Of a DNA stretch of 64,000 bases, positions 35,275 through 47,528 are shown in pieces. Numbering within the stretch: position 1 is the stretch's first letter; each line of letters begins with the position of its first letter. The position numbers and the translations under genes are program-made. The notes beneath the pieces are model-generated. The model had not been told where the DNA came from and made no database searches. It was given only the letters and a program-made list of their open reading frames with translations. The DNA is from Mytilus trossulus (Eukaryota; Mollusca; Bivalvia; Mytilida; Mytilidae), in assembly GCF_036588685.1 (NCBI RefSeq), contig NC_086386.1, positions 20,666,931 to 20,730,930 of the forward strand. Reading direction: 5' to 3'.

Positions 35275-35450
35275 TAGTTTTTAGTGGACTTCGTGTTGCT
35301 TATTCTTTAGTTTCTATGATGTGTCATGTGTACTATTATTTCTCTGTTTGTCTTTTAAATTTTTACCAATGGCGTTGACAGTTTATTTTAGATTTATGAG
35401 TTTGACTGTGCCTTTGATATCTTTCGTCCCTCATTTTCCATTTACTGCAG

Positions 35451-38400
35451 TATAATTAACCCTCAACTATTTAAAATTAAGAAATGGTTTTTACACAGAC
35501 GAATTTGATTTCTTCAAAAACATCACTTTACAAAACATGTAAAGTTTAACGGAAATTTTTATTGATCGAAACTTTAAACTTAATCAAAATAAACATCATA
35601 TTAGCTTTTCAATTCCGAAAACGACTGATCTATTTCGTTTGAGAAATATTACAGTAAAGCCTATTTTAACTTTAAGACATTGCAAAAAAAGTTCAACTGT
35701 TTGTGATTATAAAATAGAATGACCAATGTCGATAGGAACATCTTCTTTTAGGAAGAGCTACAGTTTAATTCCTTACAACAACAAGGTGAGGGTGATGGTT
35801 GAGCACCTACAAATAAGTTTAACCCCACCATATTCCCGATGAAAATTGTACCTGTAAATAGTAAAGACCTTTAGAACAATATGTGCCTTTGGTTCATGTC
35901 TGTTTTATGTAATTTCTTTAATTCATTTTGTTATAAGTTACAATCCGTATTATCTGAGACTGCAATTATAATGATAAGTACTCACCAACCCCTTCTCCAA
36001 AAACTTTCTTTTAAGGGAGCTCGCTTCTTAGTTTCAAAGTAATTAACTTTTTAAAACAATAGTATATATTGATAAGGAATTAATAAAAGAATCCAAAAAG
36101 CAAAAAAAAATAATAGGTCACCGTGCTTGTTTTCGAGATATGAGCATTGAAATTTTTGAAGGAAAATATTCTCTCTTGACTTTTCAGAGCTTTATCATTG
36201 ACAAGTTACAGTTTTTAAAAACTGTTAAAAAGTAATTAAAATTGTATACGACTTTTACAGATGGCATGTTAAAGAATTTCAAAAATGCGGGTCACCAGGC
36301 AATTTTTTTCAAAACATTTAAATGGATAAAACCAGAGGATTCCGAAAATCTGACAAAAGAATCCTCTACATCACAAGCCAGCTTCCTTAACTCATGGATA
36401 ATATCAACATTAATATACAATATTTTCCACTAATATAACTACCACCTTCAACCTAAGTTTAAAAATAAATCATTATACATTAAATAAACACATTTTCCTA
36501 TGCGAAACTCAAATGTATAGATTGTAAATTTGAAAAAAACTAATTAAAACAGTTAGAGAATAAAAGAAAAATAATGTCCTAGCAATAATCAAAAATATTG
36601 TGTCTGGCTTGTGTTAACTAAAAAATTTTTAGAAAATTTTATCCAATCAATTTTAAGGACAGATCGTTTTTTGTCCCTATATGTACAACAACAGTCATTT
36701 TGAATGTACATTTCCATGACAACAAAAAAGAAAATGTGTTGTTGAATATAAAGACCATATAAGAACTTCTCAGGACGAATATAAATTACCTAGCCTCATT
36801 CTTTGACTTTGCGTCCCGATAAATAGACGATATCCACTCATTCAGTTTAGTCTAACCTCATTTTATGATTACATTTAGAATAAGTGACGATTGAACTCTA
36901 AAATTGTTAAAATTCCGATTCTTTGTAGGAAAATTCCAACAGAAAGGATATGGTTCACTGATACCAAATATCTGTGTCACAGATTAACACGGATATGTTC
37001 CAGTTGTTGTTTTTGCTCAATCAATAGTTTTTGTGTAGTGTTCGTTGTTTCGTTGTTTTCGCATATTTTCTTTGTCATTGTCAGAACTGAAAGGTCATCT
37101 TCGATTTATGAATCGCTAGATATTATCTGCCTCCTTTTTTAGAATAACATTTTCCATTGAAGGCGTCATAAAACCAAATCATAGTACGTCACATCTTGAT
37201 TCATATGAAAAACTTGTTTGAACAAAAACATTCCCTTGTATAATACCGCTTAAGAAATTCACCCTGCATTTTATTTCAGAGAAAAAAGTTTTTCTCATAC
37301 AAATATATACATGTAGCATGCATGTTTCAAAGCACAATTCGTGTTACATCTGATGTTTGTAGACACAAATTTGTTTATTAAACTGAATGATTTTATCATT
37401 TCAAGCACTACTGTCAAGTTTTGTTATAATCAGTTTAATAAAACAAAAATAAGACGGCATCAACAGCGGTTTGAAGAAAATTTAATCGAAATATCACACC
37501 TTCAAGATTACGTAAAGTGTTGACCAATAAATGCACCAATAAATTAAAAGATATTCATCGCATCCGAAAAAATACAACAGTTGAATATAATACACATGAT
37601 GACTCTAAGGTGATTGACTTCAATTAAGGACAACGGTGTTCTCTTTATAAGGACTTTTTTGTTTATTCTATACCTTTTATTTCCTCAACATTATGAATAT
37701 ATAGGCTAATAAATCCCAACGTTTTGGTAAATACTATAAATTAATGTAAGCAATGGGATAATAACTGAGTATGTGAAGTGTTTGAGTTGGAAAAAACTAT
37801 CGACATAAAAGCTAACGGTCTCCTTGGAAGTTTCCATATATCATTTTAACGTAAAACTTAAATTGCTGCTGCGTTCTACAAACGGATATATAATGGTTTA
37901 TTTATTAGACGATGGGATAATCATAATAATTCTTTGTGCATGACAATAAATTAAAATTCTAAACATGTTCTAAAATAAATATGAAGTATACATAAATATT
38001 AAAAATTATAGGCATCCATATTGATTGACAGAATCCGCTTTTCTTCTAAAGCTCCTCAGTCCATCTCTTCAATTCCAAGTGTTTTGTGCTGTTCCGTTAT
38101 TCAATCTTGTGGTTTGTAAACTATAAGTTTTCTTTTTGCTGTTTTTTTTGCCATTGCTAATTTGTTTTCGAGTAAAGAAGTTGATATCCATTTGGTAACT
38201 TTCAGCCCTATATTCTCTATAATCTTATTATTTCCATTGTATCCTGAAGATTGTTTAATATTATATATATGACCTTTATTTCAGACAGTACAAATGCAAC
38301 AGGGAATTTGAATTTAAAATTGGGGAAAAAGATTCTATAATTTGGTGAAAAAGTGAATGACCTCGTCTATAAAACGACGAGTTGGAGGATGACTGATATA

Positions 38401-38809
38401 TTTCATTAAATATAGTGATATAACTATAATTCACATTGATTGCTGTGATAATTTTGTTTGAGTAACAGTTTATATACATATGATATATCACGACTTTGGA
38501 GTTTTAGTTGAATCCACATATTTTAACTTTGATAAGGTGTTTCGATTTTTTATGTATTATTTTAAAGTGTGTATATTTGGATAATTTGATTAATAAACTA
38601 ACATATTTTTAAGATTTGATGTGCTTGTGTTTTTATGTTATTTTCTGTGTATGTAAGCAACCGTGAGATTACAAAATTAAGGTATAAAACATTGGTCGTT
38701 CCCCCAGCAGGCATCATCACGAATTTATCGAGCTACTAAACAAATATGCGTACACATTTTACTAACTACTTTTCAACTATGAATCTCTACTAAACATCTT
38801 TATATGTGG
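35451..38809. other. Spacer with dispersed repeat at 36040-36760
   Basis: 36040-36300 (AAAGAATCCAAAAAGCAAAA, TAGGTCACCGTGCTTGTTTT, CGAGATATGAGCATTGAAAT) is known to me as Mytilus repeat. The open frame at 36242-36433 lies in it. Elsewhere no exon is supported. Confidence 0.45.
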
Positions 38810-39075
38810 ATGGAACTTGTTCTGAAATGCCCCACCTACGACGGGTTGTGCCACCGTTAGTTCGTCCGTTCATTCGTTCGTCTAGTCCGTTTCAGGTTTA
38901 AAGTTTTGGTCAAGGTAGTTGTTTTTTATGAAGTCCGATCAACTTGAAAGTACACATGTTCTATTTGATATGATCTTTCTAATTTTTTATCCCAATTTCA
39001 CAGTCCACTGAACATATACTATAATAGTACGGATGGGGCATCCGTATATATACCGAGGACAGATTCTTGTTCTTA
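38810..39075 (+). repeat. Dispersed bivalve repeat
   Basis: Contains CGTCCGTTCATTCGTTCGTC and GGATGGGGCATCCGTATATA, a pair of phrases that occur together in a common bivalve repeat. Confidence 0.5.
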
Positions 39076-39140
39076 TTACTGTGAGTTATATTAAGGTATT
39101 GTTTATATTCATAAATTCATCTGTTGATAAATTTTTGAAT

Positions 39141-39445
39141 CAGTGACGCTCATATCAAAATATTTATAAAGCCAAACAAGTACAAAGTTGAAGAGGATCC
39201 AAAATTCCCAAAAGTTGTGCCAAATCAGGCTAAGTTAATCTATGTTGATTTAATACATTACAAAATATCAGTTAAAATAAAATCGTTATCAAACGTACCA
39301 GGGTTATAATTTAGTACGCCAGACGCGCGTTTCGTCTGCATTTGACTCATCAGTGACGCTCATATCAAATAATATTTATAAAGTCAAACAAGTACAAAGT
39401 TGGAAGAGCATTGACGATCCAAAATTCCAAAAAAGTTGTGCCACA
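39141..39445 (-). mobile_element. Retrozyme/Penelope-tail-like tandem dimer with hammerheads
   Basis: Two direct copies offset by about 211 bp share CAGTGACGCTCATATCAAA, AAACAAGTACAAAGTTG and CCAAAATTCC. The inner border carries an intact minus-strand hammerhead (39315-39362). The outer border keeps only the GAGCGTCACTGAT part. Tandem units separated by hammerheads are the layout of retrozymes and of the repeats of Penelope-like elements (established for both). No protein is present in this copy. Confidence 0.65.
39315..39362 (-). ncRNA. Hammerhead ribozyme, intact core
   Basis: On the minus strand: stem I strand GCGTCA, core CTGATGA, stem II GTC/GAC with a 7-nt loop, GAAA, a minimal stem III (C, GCGC loop, G), then TC at the cleavage site and TGGCGT closing stem I. 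Every conserved core position matches. Stem I pairs over six positions (with two G-U). The predicted cut lies between minus-strand bases at 39323 and 39322. The tiny stem III suggests action as a dimer, as described for retroelement hammerheads. Confidence 0.85.
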
Positions 39446-40415
39446 TACGGGTGAGACAATTTTAAAACTTATAACTACAACCTATTTCGAGACTGGAAGA
39501 ATAACCAATCGATCATCTGTAGAACTATGTGAAAGTTTTTGTTTCAAGTTCTCAAAGGCAAGTGCATATAAACAATGACAAAACTGCAAAACGTACCAAG
39601 CTTTAGGATACACTCTGTGTGCTTATAGGTTTTATCAGCACTGCAAATTTTAAATAATTTAAAATTTTATATATTTTAGCATCGAGTATCATTGGAAGGA
39701 CTATTGTAGAAATGCCAACTGGTGCAGTAACATTGTTAACGTTGATTCTATTATATCAAATGCGTTTCTAATTAAATTCATTACTTTTTCAAGAATTGAT
39801 TTTTCGTTCCTTATACATTGTACAAGTAAAACAGGTACTCTTAATGCGTTTTCTTTAAGATTAAGCGTCTATTTTTGTTGATAATTTTTTTTGGGACTCG
39901 GTATTTACACATTGTGTTTTTGTTCTATCGTATTATTTTGTATTCTTTTAATTTCCTATCTGCTCTTTGTCTTTAGATGACAAAGTTATCTATTATGTCG
40001 GTTTGTTTTTCTTACACATTAATCAAATGGAATTCCATTCTATATGCAACAGTCATACAAGTGAGATATTTTACTATCTCTAAAACCAAATGTGTGTATC
40101 TTTATATTTTCCACTGTCATATCCAACCCTTTTTGGCCAGGATAATTATTTTTAAACATTAACGGGAAATGCCGTCCATTGTCCTCTCCAGGAAACGCAC
40201 TATCTTTATTTTTATGATTCGTTATGCGTCCAAGAAAATTAAACGAAGGTTCTGTACTTGAATGTCTTCTCGGGATCGATACAACATTAAAATTTCCAAT
40301 TACAAATGGAAAACGTATAGCGAGTATTAAAATTTATTTGCTTAAAAATATTGGTTTGGTTGTATTTCATCGTTAGTCTATTTGATCACATACATAAAGC
40401 ATACGCTATATAAAA

Positions 40416-42932
40416 CTAGAGGCTCTAAAGAGCCTGTGTCACTCACCTTGGTCTATGTGCATATTAAACAAAGGACACAAATGGATTCATGACAAAATTG
40501 TATTTTGGTGATGGTGATGTGTTTGAAGTTCCTACTTTACTGAACGATTTTGCTTCTTACAATTATATCTATCATGAACTTTGCCCATTAGTAACAGAGA
40601 ACTATATTTGGTAAAAATTTACATAAATTTACCAAATTAATGAAAATTGTTAAAAATTGACTATAAAGGGCAATAACTCCTTAAGGGGTCAATTGACCAT
40701 TTAGGTCATGTTGACTTATTTGTAGATCTTACTTTGCTGAACATTATTGCTGTTTACAGTTTATCGCTATCTATAATAGTATTCAAGATAACCAAAAACG
40801 GCAAAATTTCTTTAAAAATTACCAATTGGAGGGCAGCAACCCAACAACCAGTTATCCAATTCATCTGAAAAATTCAGGGCAGATAGATATTGACTTGATT
40901 AACAATTTAACTTCTTGTCAGATTTGCTCTAGATGCTTTGGTTTCATAGTTAGGGGTCATCTGACCATTTTGGACATGTTGACTTATTTGTAGATCTTAC
41001 TTTGCTGAACATTATTGCTGTTTACAATTTATCTCTATCTATAATAATATTCAAGATAATAACCAAAAACAGCAAAATTTCCTCAAAATTACCAATTCAG
41101 GGGCAGCAACCCAACAACCGATTGACCGATTCATCTGAAAATTTCAGGGCAGATAGTTCTTGACCTGATAATTTTTTTTATCCCCATGTCAGATTTTCTC
41201 AAAATGCTTTGGTTTTTGAGTTATAAGCCAAAAACTGCATTTTACCCCTATGTTCTATTTTTAGCGGTGGCGGCCATCTTGGTTGGTTGACCAGGTCACG
41301 CCACTCATTTTTTAAACTAGATACCCCAAAGATGATTGTGGTCAAGTTTGGATTAATTTGGCCCAGTAGTTTCTGAGGAGAAGATTTTTGTAAAAGATTA
41401 CTTTAATTTACGAAAAATGGTTAAAAATTGACTATAAAGGGCAAAAACTCCTAAACGGGTCAACTGACCATTTTGGTCGTGTTGACTTATTTGTAGATCT
41501 TACTTTGCTGAACATTATTGCTGTTTACAGTTTATCTCTATCTATAATAATATTCAAGATAATAACCAAAAACAGCAAAATTTCCTCAAAATTACCAATT
41601 CAGGGGCAGCAACCCAACAACCGATTGACCGATTCATCTGAAAATTTCAGGGCAGATAGATCTTGACCTGATAAACATTTTTACCACCATGTCAGATTTC
41701 CTCAAAATGCTTTGGTTTTTGAGTTATAAGCCAAAAACTGCATTTTACCCCTATGTTCTATTTTTAGCGGTGGCGGCCATCTTGGTTGGTTGACCAGGTC
41801 ACGCCACTCATTTTTTAAACTAGATACCCCAAAGATGATTGTGGCCAAGTTAGGATTAATTTGGCCCAGTAGTTTCAGAGGAGAAGATTTTTGTAAAAGA
41901 TTACTTTAATTTACGAAAAATGGTTAAAAATTGACTATAAAGGGCAATAACTCCTAAACGGGTCAACTGACCATTTTGGTCGTGTTGACTTATTTGTAGA
42001 TCTTACTTTGCTGAACATTATTGCTGTTTACAGTTTATCTCTATCTATAATAATATTCAAGATAATAACCAAAAACAGCAAAATTTCCTCAAAATTACCA
42101 ATTCAGGGGCAGCAACCCAACAACCGATTGACCGATTCATCTGAAAATTTCAGGGCAGATAGATCTTGACCTGATAAACATTTTTACCACCATGTCAGAT
42201 TTCCTCAAAATGCTTTGGTTTTTGAGTTATAAGCCAAAAACTGCATTTTACCCCTTTGTTCTATTTTTAGCCGTGGCGGCCATCTTGGTTGGTTGACCAG
42301 GTCACGCCACACATTTTTTAAACTACATACCCCAAAGATGATTGTGGCCAAGTTTGGATTAATTTGGCCAAGTAGTTTCAGAGGAGAAGATTTTTGTAAA
42401 AGATTACTTTAATTAACGAAAAATGGTTAAAAATTGACTATAAAGGGCAATAACTCCTAAACGGGTCAACTGACCATTTTGGTCATGTTGACTTATTTGT
42501 AGATCTTACTTTGCTGAACATTATTGCTGTTTACATTTTATCTCTAACTGTAATAATATTTAAGATAATAACCAAAAACAGAAACATTTCTTCAAAATTA
42601 CCAATTCAGGGGCAGCAACCCAACAACCAATTGACCGATTCATCTGAAAATTTCAGGGCAGATATATTTTGACCTGATAAACATTTTTACCCCATGTCAG
42701 ATTTGCTCTAAATGCTTTGGTTTTTGAGTTATAAGCCAAAAACTGCATTTTACCCCTTTGTTCTATTTTTAGCCGTGGCGGCCATCTTGGTTGGTTGACC
42801 GGGTCACGCCACACATTTTTTAAACTAGATACCCCAATAATGATTGTGGCCAACTTTTGTTTGATTTGGCCCAGTAGTTTCAGAGGAGAAGATTTTTGTA
42901 AAAGTTAACGACGACGGACGACGACGACGACG
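40416..42932 (+). repeat. Complex repeat, period about 503 bp, about four units
   Basis: Starts ACTAGAGGCTCTAAAGAGCC and ends in GACGACGGACGACGACGACG. The landmark GGGCAGCAACCCAACAACCG recurs at about 41101, 41605, 42108 and 42611, with a variant at 40842. Units share TAAGCCAAAAACTGCATTTT, GGTGGCGGCCATCTTGGTTG and GACCAGGTCACGCCAC. The middle units are almost identical. This is a known type of bivalve repeat. The minus frame at 42653-42853 is a shadow. Confidence 0.92.
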
Positions 42933-43439
42933 AATTTAAACACGTATATTATGTTGTTAACAAATCAATATAACAGCAACCGCATGACAAAAATAACCAT
43001 AAAGATATTTGAAGGGCAATATATTTATCATTCCATCAATTATAGACATGCTTTTATCTACCATGCCTAACTCCGAGTCGTCTCGTATCTATAAAAGTTG
43101 TTAATAAATTGAAGAGAAATAATCAAAGAATTATTTTTAATATTCATTCGTACTATAAGTTCTAACCAACAGTTTCCTTAGTTAGTTAAATTCAGACGAT
43201 TGACATTTCAACATGGTGTTTACGATATAAAAAACATCTTGAATATTAAAAAAAAAATAATATGCAAAAATAAGTGGATTCGGAATGACATTAAACTACG
43301 TGAATGTAAGCGACTATTATCTGTGACTTTTAGATGACGATTTCCTAATGATTTATAATTAACCGTCTACTAGTACGATCGAACAGCCTAACCGAAAAAT
43401 GAATCAAAATACAAAAATAGACATAGGCCTTTAACAGCT
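42933..43439. other. Spacer
   Basis: No gene recognised in this AT-rich stretch. Confidence 0.4.
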
Positions 43440-43930
43440 TACTATGCAGTATGGGCTTTGCTCATTGTTGAAGGCCGTACGGTGACCTATAGTTGTTTAT
43501 TTTTGTGTCATGTCGGTCTTTTGTGGATAGTTGTCTCATTGGCAATCATACCACATCTTTTTTTTAATATAATATATAAGTAGAAGAAAGACAGAAAAAC
43601 AATCACAATTAGAAACAAAATGTCTGTAACAGTTAACAAATTAAAACAGTTCACAAAAAAACTAAAATAAAAAGTAACGAATCTAACCAAACCCAACTTA
43701 TGAATTATGTGCTCTGGAAAGGTAAGCAGTTCCTGCTCCACTAGTCTCCTCTGTTGTATAATTATATATAGTAAAGTCTAATTATATAGGCAGTAAAGGA
43801 TGACTAGTTTATTTCAACATGTGCTATATAAGTTTTGAAGCTACATGATTTATATTCATTGTTGTTTTTTATTTGGTCGGGTTGTTGTCTCTTTGACACA
43901 TTCCCCATTTCCATTCTCAATTTTATCTAT
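43440..43930. repeat. Cluster of dispersed mussel repeats
   Basis: 43440-43560 contains AAGGCCGTACGGTGACCTAT and GTCTCATTGGCAATCATACC. 43695-43745 is the inverse of the RT tail at 35210-35250. 43875-43925 is the inverse of 26090-26140. The minus frame at 43508-43741 spans these and is rejected. Confidence 0.65.
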
Positions 43931-44002
43931 TTTACTCGCACCTTTAGTTAACTATGCAAGTTCTGAAAAAAGGGAACTGATTTTTTTAAATTTTGTTTTT
44001 AG

Positions 44003-44135
44003 AGGTGTTGCATTCATAGATATGAACTTAAACGATACTGATATCAATCAATGTGACCTTGATGACGATGATGAATCTATTGATATATTCTTAAATATAT
44101 TTAGAGGCACTCACACATGTCTTCCCGATACCAAG
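44003..44135 (+). CDS. GPR158/GPR179-like receptor, ectodomain exon
   Basis: Acceptor TTTTGTTTTTAG, donor GTAATT. The frame reads RGVAFIDMNLNDTDINQC, an acidic insert (DLDDDDESIDIFLN), then FRGTHTCLPDTK. The run FRGV-x-x-(V/I)DM-x-L-x-x-x-DI(D/N)QC followed by F-x-GTH-x-C is, as I know the family, characteristic of the segment after the Cache domain in the GPR158/GPR179 class C orphan receptors, which in vertebrates act at synapses and bind RGS7-Gbeta5; human GPR158 responds to glycine. The acidic insert is longer than in the vertebrate proteins. The first codon is split (phase 2). No upstream Cache exon or downstream 7-TM exon was found in the window. Confidence 0.7.
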
Positions 44136-44993
44136 GTAATTTCAAACAAGACATTAATTTGATATTTTGTTCACCTCATCTAAATTACAAGTCAGATCGA
44201 TATATCAGAATAACATAAAATTTCATGTTACTTAACTGACTTGTTACAAAAAGTAAAATCACAAAAAAACTGAACTTAGAGGAAAATCAATTTGTAAAGT
44301 CCATAATCACATGGCAAAATCAACTAACAAAACGCATCAAAAACGAATGGACAAGAACTGTCATATTCCAAGATATGGTATATAAATGTTTGAACAGATA
44401 TTCTATCACCTGAGGTAATTTACGAACTGTGTGTTCGTAATTTTCGTTCTTTTGTTTTGTTCTGTGAAGTTTTGTAGAGTGCTGTTTGTCGTTTTCGTTA
44501 TTTTTTTTATTGTGGTGTATTTAGTCTCTCTTTAAATGTTTGTGTTCCCTTGGTATCTTTTTCTACTTTTTCCTTCTTTTAGTGGAAAAATAAGTGATTG
44601 TAATATAATTTGACAAAACAAAGGAACGACCTGGCGAGAAGGGAAATTTTCTTATTTAGTTCTGCTTTGAATTTTGTACAACTTTTTATCCCTTTCATAC
44701 TAATTTAAAAAATAGCTGTCTTTTTTATTTAATAAATATACATATAAGACTGTTGATTTTCCCGTTTGAATGGTTTTACGCTAGTAATGTCGGGGCCCAT
44801 TATAGCTTGTTGTTCGGTATGAGCCAAGGCTTCGTGTTGAAGGCCGTACATTGACCTATAATGGTTTACTTTTTTAAATTGTTATTTGGATGGAGAGCTG
44901 TCTCATTGGCACTCACATCACATCTTCCTATATCTACATCGTACTTATATATTTTTAAGTCGTATTCCATGAAAAATTACAACTTTATTTCAG
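44136..44993 (+). repeat. Intron between the two receptor exons, holding dispersed repeat
   Basis: 44335-44375 inverts the repeat at 10370-10410. 44750-44935 holds the repeat with GTTGATTTTCCCGTTTGAAT, TGAGCCAAGGCTTCGTGTTG and GAGCTGTCTCATTGGCACTC, also at 34540-34700. Confidence 0.55.
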
Positions 44994-45047
44994 TGCCAGT
45001 TCCAACCTGGATTAGGATTTAGAAAAGGTGGTTACAGTTGTTTGCAG
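44994..45047 (+). CDS. GPR158/GPR179-like receptor, small Cys exon
   Basis: Eighteen codons, acceptor TTATTTCAG, donor GTGAAT: CQFQPGLGFRKGGYSCLQ. It follows the preceding exon in phase 0 and matches the family block C-x-x-x-x-G-x-GF-x-x-G-x-Y-x-C, which should continue with C-x-x-GFY on a next exon. An alternative donor at 45077 would add ten codons that do not fit the family. Confidence 0.68.
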
Positions 45048-45334
45048 GTGAATGGCTCCTTTTCCAATAGCGAAGGTACTTATTCTTTACCGGAATCACA
45101 TGAATTATGCTACAAATGTAGTTACATATCTTAATTTGTTAACTAGATCACAAACAAACAGTAGGTTTTAAGAAATATTACAAAAACGGAAGTTATAACA
45201 CATACATACACATATCTTACAGCAGAAAAGACAGCGTTAAATACCAAATGATAATAGCACTGGTAACCATGTAAGTGTGAGGATTACTGAAACAAAATAA
45301 TGCCATGATACACGCAGGCTAAAGATGCGAAAGA

Positions 45335-45475
45335 TACCAAAGGGACATTCAAACTCATAAGTCGAAAATAAACTGACAAAGCCATGGCGAAAAAAAGAAA
45401 AGACCAAACGAAAGACAACAGTACAAAAAACACAACATTGAAATCTGAAGACTGAGCAACACGAACCCCACTAAA
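45335..45475 (+). repeat. Dispersed mussel repeat
   Basis: Contains GAAAGATACCAAAGGGACAT, AAACTGACAAAGCCATGGCG and GACTGAGCAACACGAACCCC. Related to 30850-30960. Confidence 0.6.
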
Positions 45476-45749
45476 ACCGGTTTGTTAACATTATACAATT
45501 CATGTAAAAAAACAAGCAAAGGATAGTTAAATAAACATAATTTACTTAAGAAATGTAAATTGTGATGTGAAACATATCAACCACTGATTATGGAAAGAGT
45601 TACTCACTACGAATTCGAAATTCAATATTGATATCGCATATTTCCTTCTTTTTACAGGAATATTATTAGTTATTCTATTTGGCATTGGTTTCCAGATATT
45701 TTTGACTGCTTGGTGACAGGAGATATGCATTTAATACAACTATATTTTG

Positions 45750-45796
45750 TTGTCACGGATGAGTCTTTTGTAGACGAAACGAGAGTCTGGTGTACT
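45750..45796 (+). ncRNA. Hammerhead ribozyme with one core substitution
   Basis: On the plus strand: TGTCA, CGGATGA in place of CTGATGA, stem II GTC/GAC with loop TTTTGTA, GAAA, C-GAGA-G, TC, then TGGTGTA. The only core change is U4 to G, which should weaken or abolish cutting. Opposite in strand to the other copies. Confidence 0.7.
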
Positions 45797-46162
45797 CAAT
45801 TCATGAGTTTATGTTTTATGTATTTTGCATATATGCGTAAATGTGAGAATGACAAGAAACAAAAGCCTGATTAAACATTTGAAGTTTACTCCGACATTTG
45901 TAGATCTAGACAATAAGCTCATATGCAGATCATTATTTGTTGAGTATATTTTCTATTTAAAATGTTCTATCTATTAATGTTTCGACAGAAGGTTAACCAC
46001 AATATTTCTTCTTGTAGAAATTTTAAAAAGTGGTCATACACTAAACAATACAGAAATGCATAAAGCTTCATGTTACAATAAAGGTACTAACGAAATTATA
46101 TGGTTAAACGGGATTAGTGAAATAACAAAAACGTACAAGGTAACGAAAAAAAGAAAATCATT

Positions 46163-46790
46163 TCAGTGAAAAAGATGATGTTGTATGATTGCCAATAAGA
46201 CAATTGTCCACAAGAGACCAACATGACACTGACATTTACAACTATAGGTCACCGTACGGCCTTTAAAAATGAACAAAGCCCATACTCCATCGTCAGATAT
46301 AAAAGGCCCCGATAAGACAATGTAAAACAATTCGAACGAGAGAACAAACGGCCTTATTAATATAAAAAATAAATTAAAAAAAATATATAACACATAAACA
46401 AACGACAACCACTGAATTACAGGCTCCTGACTTGGGACAGGCACCTACATAAATGATGTGGCGGGGTTAAACATATTAGCGGATCCCAACCCTCCCCTAA
46501 CCTGGGATAGTGGCATAACAGTACAACATAAGAACGAACTATAAAAATCAGTTGAAAAAGGCTTAACTCATCAAATGGACAAACATACAAATGGATGTGG
46601 CCGGGTACTTAAACATCCCAACACAAAAAGACACAATAAACAGATCGGAGAGTACTCGCAGTTATCTGACAGCTAGTTCAAAGCCACAAACAACTAATAA
46701 AAAAAATCATGCATCTAAGACTAAACTATCAATCCGTACACATCCAACATCCAATGGATTTAGTGTTAATACGTCATAAAAAGCCATAGT
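46163..46790 (-). repeat. Long dispersed mussel repeat
   Basis: Holds TGATTGCCAATAAGACAATT, GGTCACCGTACGGCCTTTAA, TTACAGGCTCCTGACTTGGG and CGGGGTTAAACATATTAGCG, which invert phrases at 43450-43560 and 34060-34200. Frames at 46163-46444 and 46591-46779 belong to the repeat. Confidence 0.7.
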
Positions 46791-47520
46791 AAAACATGGC
46801 CTTGTGCAATGCCACTCTGTTATACCGATATATTAAACAACATAATGTCACGATCAATCAAAAGTAAATACTGTAGATTTATCAACCATGAAATCTATTA
46901 TCCAATTACATAAGTAGCCAATGAAAATAAATGAAGTTACAGTAATCAACCGCGTCAAAGAATGCTTGCAATCACCAAAACTAAGCTGAACGTTCTCAAC
47001 CTTTTGATATGACGTTATACTGCGTAACAGTCACAATATATTTGTTACAAATACAAGGTAAAGGTGCACATCAAGTTGACACTGTACATGGATGTTGAAA
47101 ATGCAAAAGTAATTACTCAAAAGTATATGTGATCTACAACTTTGTCACCGAGTAGATTATATTTGTGAACGCTCGACCCTCTCCTAACATACTTCACATC
47201 ACATAAAACTGTACAAAATAATTAAAAGTGATTTATTCATCAGATAGGTAGTAATCATAACATATGACACAAAATAGAGATCTCAGAAACCTCGCAGTGA
47301 TGGCAGCCCTAAGCCCAATTTCAACTTGTTGTTATAGTCATGTGAGAAAGCATGACAATGTGTAATGCAAAATTACATGTATCAGCAGGATGTGAATCAT
47401 AAGTGTTAATAACCGGAAAGCAATACATTGTTTATTTATGTAACAAACCATAAAGCTAGTATTATTTTGTTGTAAAGAATAAGTTGATTAAATAAACTCA
47501 TCATAGATACCAGGACTTAA
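46791..47520. other. Spacer
   Basis: No supported gene; part of the inter-exon or intergenic sequence downstream of the receptor exons. Confidence 0.4.
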
Positions 47521-47528
47521 TTTATTAT

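Noticed and set aside
36242..36433. Open frame of 63 codons with an acceptor-like TTTTACAG near its start, considered as a last exon of DCTD
   Set aside because: The frame that would follow the DCTD donor has no family resemblance, and the surrounding text (GGTCACCGTGCTTGTTTTCG etc.) is a dispersed mussel repeat.
45650..45720. Hydrophobic frame after TTCTTTTTACAG considered as a 7-TM exon of the GPR158-like gene
   Set aside because: Only about 18 residues before a stop, no family match and no donor in frame.
46591..46779. 62-codon polar frame resembling many annotated hypothetical mussel proteins
   Set aside because: It lies within a high-copy dispersed repeat; its recurrence reflects repeat copies.
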